Shown: positions 41,309-47,010 of the stretch, piece by piece
How positions within the stretch are numbered: the first letter of the stretch is position 1
How the letters are laid out: each line of letters starts with the position of its first letter
DNA from: an uncultured Alistipes sp.
GTDB taxonomy: Bacteria > Bacteroidota > Bacteroidia > Bacteroidales > Rikenellaceae
Direction: 5' to 3'
Length of the DNA stretch: 47,010 bases
Assembly: GCA_944321185.1 (NCBI GenBank)
Contig: CALUKH010000012.1
Location: forward strand, 1 to 47,010
Made by a program: the position numbers and the translations under genes
The notes under the pieces: model-generated
Databases searched by the model: none
What the model was told of the DNA's origin: nothing
The model's input: only the letters and a program-made list of their open reading frames with translations

Positions 41309-41896
41309 CTATTTTGCACCAGCGGACTTACCGGCCTTGCGACGCAGCTGTTCGCCTACGAACTTGATACCCTTGCCCTTGTAGGGTTCCGGCTTGCGCA
41401 GCGAGCGGAGTTTGGCGGCAACCTGGCCGATGAGCTGCTTGTCGATCGACTTGAGCGTCACGATCGGGTTACCCTTCTTTTCGGTCACGGCCGTAGCGGT
41501 GATCTCTTTCGGGAGCAGGAAGTGGGTATCGTGCGAGTAGCCGAGGCTCATTTCGAGCACCTGGCCCTTGACTTCGGCCTTGTAGCCGACGCCGACGAGC
41601 TCCTGTTTGATTTCATAGCCTTTCGATACGCCGACGACCATGTTGTGGATCAGGGCGCGATAGAGGCCATGGAGCGAGCGGTGACGCGGCTGGTTGGTCG
41701 GGCGCGTTACGAACACGGCCGGGATTTCCTTGCCGGTATGGGGATCCGTGTGCGTGCTGACCTCTACCTTGATGTCCGAGTCGACCTTCTGACTCAGCGT
41801 TCCAAGCGGCCCTTTCACGCTTACCGTATTGTCGGGAGCCACCTCTACGGTTACTCCGGCAGGCAAGTTTACAGGTAATTTACCAATTCTTGACAT
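41309..41896 (-). CDS. rplF: 50S ribosomal protein L6
   Basis: The 195-residue protein has two L6 domains (MSRIGKLPVNLPAGVTVEVA and a second unit with IDKQLIGQVAAKLRSLRKPE and PYKGKGIKFVGEQLRRKAGK). It lies by the factor-binding site of the 50S subunit. Confidence 0.97.
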   Translation of the reverse strand: MSRIGKLPVNLPAGVTVEVAPDNTVSVKGPLGTLSQKVDSDIKVEVSTHTDPHTGKEIPAVFVTRPTNQPRHRSLHGLYRALIHNMVVGVSKGYEIKQELVGVGYKAEVKGQVLEMSLGYSHDTHFLLPKEITATAVTEKKGNPIVTLKSIDKQLIGQVAAKLRSLRKPEPYKGKGIKFVGEQLRRKAGKSAGAK

Positions 41897-41914
41897 TGCG
41901 TTGATTTTTAATAA

Positions 41915-42313
41915 TTAGTAGATGTAGCACAGCACCTCGCCGCCGACGTTTTCCTTACGTGCCTTGGCGTCGGTCATGATGCCTTTGGAAGTCGAGAGGA
42001 TTGCGATACCCAGACCGTTCAGTACGCGGGGCATGTCCGAAACCGAAGCGTAGCGGCGAAGACCCGGACGGCTGACGCGCTTGAGGTCCTTGATGGCGTT
42101 GCTCTTCGTAGCGGCATCCCACTTCAGTGCGATCTTGATCGAAGGATGGCCCTTCTCATCGGTGTCGAACTTGTAGGCCAGGATGTAGCCCTGCTCGTAG
42201 AGGATCTTGGTGATCTCCTGTTTAATTTTTGAACCGGGAGCTTCAACCACCTTGTGGTTGGCTTTCACCGCGTTTCTAATTCTGGTCAGAAAGTCCGCAA
42301 TAGGATCAGTCAT
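41915..42313 (-). CDS. rpsH: 30S ribosomal protein S8
   Basis: The 132-residue protein ([20 protein letters not shown], then [20 protein letters not shown]) binds the central 16S domain and in other bacteria represses its own operon. Its ATG follows a 677-nt gap after rpsN and a promoter at 42485-42515 gives it a leader of about 165 nt. Confidence 0.97.
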   Translation of the reverse strand: MTDPIADFLTRIRNAVKANHKVVEAPGSKIKQEITKILYEQGYILAYKFDTDEKGHPSIKIALKWDAATKSNAIKDLKRVSRPGLRRYASVSDMPRVLNGLGIAILSTSKGIMTDAKARKENVGGEVLCYIY

Positions 42314-42990
42314 AACGAATAGAAGTTAAAAATTAAAAAATAAAATTGTTAAACAACGTTTTGGCTTTCAACGGTTTGCATCTGCGTTCCGTTTTCCGGC
42401 CGGATCTTTGGGCTCCGCTTTCCGGCACGTTCCGGACCTGTCCGACAGCTCCTTCGCATACGCATACGCGGGGCACAAAGCGCGCAAATATACGCATTAT
42501 TTCCCAAAAAACCAAGATGATCGCCTGATTTTTAGCGATTTTCCGGGGCTGGCAGGAATACGGAAATGTTAGCACACCGAAGTTGCTAACATGATTCCGT
42601 ACAGAAACTCCCGCAATCACACCCCGAAAACCGGTTCCCGACCATCCCGTCCGAAGCCTGCAACGGCCTCCGTCCGACGGGATACCCGATTCCGGCCTCG
42701 TGGTCCGAGAAATCTGTAACCCAGTGTCCGACTTTTCGTTACGCCCCACATATCGGGAAGTTACCGCTTGCGGCGGCACTTTCCCCGATACTGTGACGTA
42801 TCTACGCGGGTCGTACACCCCTATCGGCCCCGGCTCCTCCGCGGCATATGCCGCACAGGCTCTTCACCTTCCGGATTCCGGAACCTTCCTTACGCCCGGG
42901 CTTGCCCGGCGGCTTTCGAGAGAGGGGCTGCGGACTCCGTAATCGGTGCCCTCTCTCCACCCCACTCTTGCCCCTTGCAGCCCCCCGGGA
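42314..42990. other. 677-nt noncoding block inside the ribosomal cluster
   Basis: This gap separates rpsN from rpsH, which are normally adjacent. It contains hairpins at 42561-42600 (ATGTTAGCA/TGCTAACAT with CGGAA/TTCCG ends), 42751-42790 (TATCGGGAAGT/ACTTTCCCCGATA enclosing ACCGC/GCGGC) and 42918-42957 (GAGAGAGGG/CCCTCTCTC). It also holds the promoter at 42485-42515. An open minus-strand frame of 161 codons (42333-42818) has no recognisable fold and crosses the promoter, so it is not called. Confidence 0.6.
42485..42515 (-). promoter_or_regulatory. Internal promoter for rpsH and downstream genes
   Basis: Minus strand TTG (42515-42513), 20 nt, TATATTTG (42492-42485). The predicted start near 42478 gives rpsH a separate transcript inside the ribosomal cluster. 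Confidence 0.55.
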
Positions 42991-43287
42991 CTACCAGCTG
43001 GCCTTCGTAACGCCCGGGATCAGGCCCTTGGATGCCATCTCGCGGAACTGAATACGGCTGATGCCGAACAGGCGGATGTATCCTTTGGGACGGCCCGTGA
43101 TCTTGCAGCGGTTGTGCTGGCGGATGGGATTCGAGTTGCGCGGCAGCTTCGACAGTGCCTGCCAAGCCTCCTCGTGGTCCATTTCTCCGCTCTTCACCTT
43201 CGCAGCGATCTCGTCACGCTTGTGCTGGTAGCGCTTGGCGAGTTTCGCACGCTTCACCTCGCGGGCTTTCATCGATTCTTTTGCCAT
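42991..43287 (-). CDS. rpsN: 30S ribosomal protein S14
   Basis: The 98-residue protein is the long zinc-free form ([21 protein letters not shown]-terminal [20 protein letters not shown]), without the CxxC pairs of the short zinc form. It is part of the 30S head. The noncoding block follows it. Confidence 0.96.
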   Translation of the reverse strand: MAKESMKAREVKRAKLAKRYQHKRDEIAAKVKSGEMDHEEAWQALSKLPRNSNPIRQHNRCKITGRPKGYIRLFGISRIQFREMASKGLIPGVTKASW

Positions 43288-43290
43288 GGC

Positions 43291-43848
43291 TTAGTTCTTT
43301 TTAGCGTTTTTGAAAGGAAGTCCGAATTCGCGCAGCAGGGCATAGGCCTCTTCGTCGGTCTTGGCCGTGGTCACGAAGGTGATCTCCATACCGAAGATCT
43401 TGGTGATCTTGTCGATGTCGATCTCCGGGAAGATGATCTGCTCGGTGATGCCGAGGGTGTAGTTGCCCTGGCCGTCGAACTTCTCGTTGATACCCTTGAA
43501 GTCGCGGATACGCGGCAGTGCCACGGCGATCAGACGCTCCAGGAACTCGTACATCTTGTTGTCGCGCAGCGTGACGCGCACGCCGATGGGCATGCCCTTA
43601 CGCAGTTTGAAGTTCGAGATGTCCTTCCGCGAACGGGTCTGCACGGCCTTCTGACCGGCGATCTGGGTCAACTCGGCTTCGGCCACGTCGATGAGTTTCT
43701 TGTCGGCAACGGCCTGGCCCATTCCCTGATTGATGACGATCTTGGTGAGTTTCGGGCACTGCATGACGCTCGTGTAGCCGAACTCCTTCATAAGGGCAGG
43801 TTTGATCTGCTCCTTATACTGGGTTTTGAGTGTAGGTACGTAAGCCAT
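43291..43848 (-). CDS. rplE: 50S ribosomal protein L5
   Basis: The 185-residue protein has [40 protein letters not shown] and a C-terminal [20 protein letters not shown]. It binds 5S rRNA and P-site tRNA. Its start overlaps the rplX stop by one base. Confidence 0.97.
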   Translation of the reverse strand: MAYVPTLKTQYKEQIKPALMKEFGYTSVMQCPKLTKIVINQGMGQAVADKKLIDVAEAELTQIAGQKAVQTRSRKDISNFKLRKGMPIGVRVTLRDNKMYEFLERLIAVALPRIRDFKGINEKFDGQGNYTLGITEQIIFPEIDIDKITKIFGMEITFVTTAKTDEEAYALLREFGLPFKNAKKN

Positions 43849-44165
43849 TATTTGATCTCCTCCCCTGATTTTTTAGCGAAACGAACTAATTTACCTTTGG
43901 AGTCGAGTTTGCGACCGACCTTGGTCGGCTTGCCCGACTTGGGGTCGATGAGCATGAGGTTCGACACATGGATCGGGGCCTCTTTCTCGACGATACCGCC
44001 CTGGGGGTTCTTGGCATTGGGCTTGGTGGCCTTCTTGCAGAGGTTCACCCCTTCGACGATGGCGCGCTGCTTGGAGACTTCGACCTTCAGGACTTTGCCC
44101 TGCTGGCCCTTCGAGTCACCGGCAATAACCTGGACCTGATCCCCTTTCTTAATATGCAATTTCAT
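43848..44165 (-). CDS. rplX: 50S ribosomal protein L24
   Basis: The 105-residue protein has the KOW motif ([20 protein letters not shown]) at the N-terminus. L24 initiates 50S assembly at the 5' end of 23S rRNA. Confidence 0.97.
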   Translation of the reverse strand: MKLHIKKGDQVQVIAGDSKGQQGKVLKVEVSKQRAIVEGVNLCKKATKPNAKNPQGGIVEKEAPIHVSNLMLIDPKSGKPTKVGRKLDSKGKLVRFAKKSGEEIK

Positions 44166-44185
44166 ATCCGAAACAGTTTTTATGA

Positions 44186-44551
44186 TTACAAAACTTCGGG
44201 TGCGAGGGAGATGATCTTCATGTACTGGTCACGCAGCTCGCGGGCTACGGGGCCGAAGATACGGGTTCCGCGCATTTCACCCTGGTTATTGAGCAGCACC
44301 ACGGCGTTGTCGTCGAAACGAATGTACGAACCGTTGGCACGTCTGATCTCTTTGGTGGTACGCACGACGACGGCCTTGGATACGGCGCCCTTCTTGACGT
44401 CGCCCGAAGGAGAAGCGCTCTTGACGGCCACCACGATTTTGTCGCCGATCGATGCATAGCGACGCTTCGTACCGCCGAGGACGCGGATGCAGAGGACCTC
44501 CTTCGCACCGCTGTTGTCGGCTACTACGAGTCTACTTTCCTGTTGTATCAT
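44186..44551 (-). CDS. rplN: 50S ribosomal protein L14
   Basis: The 121-residue beta-barrel protein starts [20 protein letters not shown] and has [20 protein letters not shown] at its end. It forms an inter-subunit bridge. Confidence 0.97.
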   Translation of the reverse strand: MIQQESRLVVADNSGAKEVLCIRVLGGTKRRYASIGDKIVVAVKSASPSGDVKKGAVSKAVVVRTTKEIRRANGSYIRFDDNAVVLLNNQGEMRGTRIFGPVARELRDQYMKIISLAPEVL

Positions 44552-44553
44552 AA

Positions 44554-44808
44554 CTACTTAGCTCTTTCAATGATTTGTACTAATCTCCAACGTTTCGTTT
44601 TGCTGAGCGGACGGGTCTCCATGATCCGTACGGTATCGCCCTCCTTGCAGGTTTCATCGAGCGACTCGGCGACGAACTTGGTGGTCTTGTTCACGAACTT
44701 GCCGTAGATAGGATGCTTGACCTTACGAGCAACGGCCACCACGATGGTTTTGGCCATTTTGTTGCTGACGACCACACCGATACGCTCTTTTCTAAGATTT
44801 CTTTCCAT
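44554..44808 (-). CDS. rpsQ: 30S ribosomal protein S17
   Basis: The 84-residue OB-fold protein ([20 protein letters not shown], then [20 protein letters not shown]) binds 16S rRNA early in assembly. It is 2 nt upstream of rplN. Confidence 0.97.
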   Translation of the reverse strand: MERNLRKERIGVVVSNKMAKTIVVAVARKVKHPIYGKFVNKTTKFVAESLDETCKEGDTVRIMETRPLSKTKRWRLVQIIERAK

Positions 44809-44818
44809 GGTTCTCTAC

Positions 44819-45010
44819 TTATTTGGCGTTTTTTTGACGCAGAATCGTCAGCATGCGAGCTATATCTCTGCGGTTTTTCTTGATGATCGACGAATTTTCG
44901 ACGGGGGACACGGCATGCTGCACCTTGAGCTTGGCGAGCTGAGCCTTTTCGGCCTCGATGCGCTCCTGCAGGTCCTTGATCGAAATATCCTTGATTTCTG
45001 CACTTTTCAT
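44819..45010 (-). CDS. rpmC: 50S ribosomal protein L29
   Basis: The 63-residue helical protein (MKSAEIKDISIKDLQERIEA, then SIIKKNRRDIARMLTILRQK) lies near the tunnel exit and helps dock the signal recognition particle and trigger factor. Confidence 0.95.
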   Translation of the reverse strand: MKSAEIKDISIKDLQERIEAEKAQLAKLKVQHAVSPVENSSIIKKNRRDIARMLTILRQKNAK

Positions 45011-45022
45011 GTTGTGTCTCCC

Positions 45023-45451
45023 TTAAATTGTGGTTTCGACGTAGTCACGCCGTACGATGAACTTGGTAGTGATCGGCAGCTTCTGGGCGCCCAGACGGAG
45101 AGCCTCCTGAGCCACGGCCAGGGGCACTCCCTCGGCCTCGAACAGGATGCGGCCCGGAGTTACGGGGGCTACGAATCCTTCGGGATTACCCTTACCTTTA
45201 CCCATACGAACCTCGGCGGGTTTCTTGGTGATGGGTTTATCGGGGAAGATGCGGATCCAGAGCTGACCCTCACGCTTCATGCAACGGGTGATGGCCTGAC
45301 GGGCGGCTTCGATCTGACGACCGGTGATCCACGACGACTCGAGAGCCTTGATTGCGAACGATCCGTATGCAAGTTGGTTACCTCTTTGAGCGATACCTTT
45401 CATACGGCCTTTCTGCATTCTTCTAAATTTGGTCTTTTTCGGCTGTAACAT
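45023..45451 (-). CDS. rplP: 50S ribosomal protein L16
   Basis: The 142-residue protein starts [20 protein letters not shown] and has [20 protein letters not shown] and [20 protein letters not shown]. It helps place A-site tRNA. Confidence 0.97.
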   Translation of the reverse strand: MLQPKKTKFRRMQKGRMKGIAQRGNQLAYGSFAIKALESSWITGRQIEAARQAITRCMKREGQLWIRIFPDKPITKKPAEVRMGKGKGNPEGFVAPVTPGRILFEAEGVPLAVAQEALRLGAQKLPITTKFIVRRDYVETTI

Positions 45452-45481
45452 GTTAGTTCTGCTTTAAAAAGGTCCTACTTA

Positions 45482-46255
45482 CTACTGATTGTTGTTGCGA
45501 CGGTCGCCACCGCGGCGTCCGCGACGGTCACCGCGACGGTCGCCACGACGCTCGCGACGCTCACCGCGTTCGCCACGCTCGCCCGAGGGAGCCTGGGCCG
45601 ATGCGCCGGCGATCTCGAACAGGTCGCGTTTGCCATAGACGATGCCCTGGCAGATCCAAACCTTCACGCCGAGGATACCCACCTTCGTGAGGGCTTCGGT
45701 CAGGCAGTAGTCGATATCTGCGCGGAACGTATGCAGCGGAATACGACCCTCCTTGACGGTCTCGGTACGGGCCATTTCGGCGCCGCCCACACGGCCGGCA
45801 ACCTGAACCTTGATACCTTCGGCGCCCATGCGCATGGTCGAAGCGACGGCGGTCTTCACGGCGCGGCGGAACGATACGCGGCCCTCCAGCTGGCGGGCGA
45901 TGTTCTGACCCACGATCACGGCGTCAACCTCCGGACGCTTTACCTCGAAGATGTTGATCTGAATCTCCTTGCCGGTGAGCTTCTTGAGCTCCTCCTTGAG
46001 TTTGTCGACCTCCTGGCCGCCCTTGCCGATGATGATACCGGGGCGGGCCGTCGAAATCGTAACCGTCACGAGTTTGAGCGTACGCTCGATGATGATCTTC
46101 GAGATCGACGCCTTGGCCAGACGGACGTTCAGATACTTGCGGATCTTGGCGTCTTCTACGAGTTTGTCGGAGAAGTCCTTGCCACCGAACCAGTTGGAAT
46201 CCCAACCGCGGATGATACCAAGACGATTTGCTATCGGATTAACTTTCTGTCCCAT
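45482..46255 (-). CDS. rpsC: 30S ribosomal protein S3 with Arg/Gly repeat tail
   Basis: The 257-residue protein has the KH domain ([20 protein letters not shown]) and S3 C-terminal domain. A tail of about 40 residues made of RGERG/RRGDRRG-type units follows (coding DNA repeats at 45484-45590). S3 is near the mRNA entry channel and has helicase activity there; the tail is longer than in E. coli and could contact RNA. Confidence 0.97.
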   Translation of the reverse strand: MGQKVNPIANRLGIIRGWDSNWFGGKDFSDKLVEDAKIRKYLNVRLAKASISKIIIERTLKLVTVTISTARPGIIIGKGGQEVDKLKEELKKLTGKEIQINIFEVKRPEVDAVIVGQNIARQLEGRVSFRRAVKTAVASTMRMGAEGIKVQVAGRVGGAEMARTETVKEGRIPLHTFRADIDYCLTEALTKVGILGVKVWICQGIVYGKRDLFEIAGASAQAPSGERGERGERRERRGDRRGDRRGRRGGDRRNNNQ

Positions 46256-46259
46256 CTGT

Positions 46260-46670
46260 TTACTTGTTTTCTACGGTTACCATTTTGTCAACAACGATCG
46301 TTACGTGGTTCGAGCGCTTGCGGATCCGATGCGCGCGGCCCCGGGGCGCGGCCTGGATTCGTTTGAGCATGCGGCCACCGTCTACGAATACCTCCTTGAC
46401 ACAGAGTTTCGTATCTTCGAGACGCTCGTTCTCGTTCTTGGCCTCCCAGTTGGCGATAGCCGATTTGAGGAGCTTCTCCATACGGATCGAGGCCTCTTTC
46501 TTCGAGTAACGCAGGATGCCCAGCGCCTTGTTGATCTCCACACCGCGGATGATGTCGGCCACCAGGCGCATCTTGCGGGGCGAGGTCGGGCAATCACGCA
46601 TGATGGCGATTGCCTTCTGCTTCTTTTCGGCCTTCAGTTTTTCGGCCATATTTGCTTTTCTTGCACCCAT
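46260..46670 (-). CDS. rplV: 50S ribosomal protein L22
   Basis: The 136-residue protein has [20 protein letters not shown], the tunnel loop [20 protein letters not shown] and the terminal [10 protein letters not shown]. An in-frame ATG 7 codons later could be the start; the longer form is kept. Confidence 0.95.
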   Translation of the reverse strand: MGARKANMAEKLKAEKKQKAIAIMRDCPTSPRKMRLVADIIRGVEINKALGILRYSKKEASIRMEKLLKSAIANWEAKNENERLEDTKLCVKEVFVDGGRMLKRIQAAPRGRAHRIRKRSNHVTIVVDKMVTVENK

Positions 46671-46677
46671 TTTCTAC

Positions 46678-46947
46678 CTATTTTTTCTTGTTACCGGCAT
46701 GACCACGGAAGTTGCGGGTGGGAGCGAACTCACCGAGCTTGTGTCCTACCATGTTCTCAGTTACGTAAACCGGAATGAATTTGTTTCCGTTGTGGACAGC
46801 GATCGTCTGGCCGACGAAGTCGGGAGAGATCATGCTGGCACGCGACCATGTCTTGATTACCGACTTCTTGTTACCTTCGGCCTGGGCAACCACCTTTGCC
46901 TCGAGTTTGGGGTCGATAAACGGTCCTTTTTTTAATGAACGGCTCAT
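46678..46947 (-). CDS. rpsS: 30S ribosomal protein S19
   Basis: The 89-residue protein starts [20 protein letters not shown] and ends [20 protein letters not shown]. It sits in the 30S head with S13. Confidence 0.97.
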   Translation of the reverse strand: MSRSLKKGPFIDPKLEAKVVAQAEGNKKSVIKTWSRASMISPDFVGQTIAVHNGNKFIPVYVTENMVGHKLGEFAPTRNFRGHAGNKKK

Positions 46948-46964
46948 TATGTACTCTTATTTAA

Positions 46965-47010
46965 TTATTTTTTCTTCTTGGAAATAATGAACTTCGAAGT
47001 GGTCTTCTTC
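46965..47010 (-). CDS. rplB: 50S ribosomal protein L2, C-terminal end
   Basis: The last 14 codons are visible, ending TSKFIISKKKK and TAA (46967-46965), matching the Lys-rich end of L2, the gene normally upstream of rpsS. The rest lies beyond the window. Confidence 0.85.
   Translation of the reverse strand, partial: KKTTSKFIISKKKK

Noticed and set aside
42333-42818. A 161-codon minus-strand frame in the rpsN-rpsH gap
   Set aside because: It contains the rpsH promoter and two hairpins, and its sequence shows no family features.
1-47010. CRISPR arrays, prophage genes, integrases, rRNA operons
   Set aside because: No regularly spaced repeats, phage structural genes, integrase motifs or rRNA sequence were seen anywhere in the window.

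Overview
The window is Bacteroidota chromosome, most likely from a GC-rich gut Bacteroidales such as Alistipes (Rikenellaceae). The genus is inferred from gene content and composition; no rRNA is present. Supporting signs are repeated TAnnTTTG -7 promoter elements (several with TTG/TTTG 19-20 nt upstream), fimbrillin-type lipoproteins, BACON domains, a DUF5117-type zinc protease, and ribosomal genes in the order rplB-rpsS-rplV-rpsC-...-secY-map-infA-rpmJ-rpsM-rpsK-rpsD-rpoA-rplQ.

Layout. 1-993: end of an IS66 element (partial tnpC, tnpB, tnpA, GTAA-type terminal end). 1014-1164: a complete promoter and terminator with no reading frame between them, a candidate small RNA. 1177-6436 (-): three-gene operon of two fimbrillin-like lipoproteins flanking a fusion protein (fimbrillin domain, leucine-rich repeats, BACON, M64-like metallopeptidase). 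7218-13365 (+): a compact uncharacterised locus: ECF sigma factor, a papain-like/RyR/zinc-ribbon protein, an M48 peptidase with zinc ribbon, a small helical protein, a membrane zinc-ribbon protein, a TIR-like membrane protein and a TPR-like membrane protein. A second zinc-ribbon half lies out of frame just after the RyR protein stop, so that gene appears frameshifted.

13648-19701: YqiA-like hydrolase (+), DUF5117 protease (-), a hypothetical protein (+), tRNA-Ser(GGA) (-), Isf-like flavoprotein (-), a small Cys-rich lipoprotein (-). 19234-22163 (-): LolC/E-type permease, ubiE/menG, LEA-like lipoprotein and SPOR-like secreted protein in a tightly overlapping operon. 22241-27598 (+): SDR oxidoreductase, YugP-type zinc peptidase, SGNH hydrolase, MBOAT acyltransferase and PAP2 phosphatase, of which the SGNH/MBOAT pair looks like a surface-glycan O-acylation module. 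27675-29627 (-): secreted NUC1-type nuclease lipoprotein. 29783-33101 (+): lysS, tpiA, MaoC-like protein. 33260-33703 (-): PepSY-like periplasmic protein.

34088-47010 (-): the S10-spc-alpha ribosomal protein cluster, transcribed right to left and ending in a strong terminator at 33963-34007. It is broken by an unusual 677-nt noncoding block between rpsN and rpsH that has several hairpins and its own promoter for rpsH. The most novel material is the 7.2-13.4 kb locus, where regulated transcription (sigma factor), two predicted proteases, a ligand-sensing RyR domain, a TIR-like domain and repeated C-terminal zinc ribbons suggest an undescribed stress or defence system.
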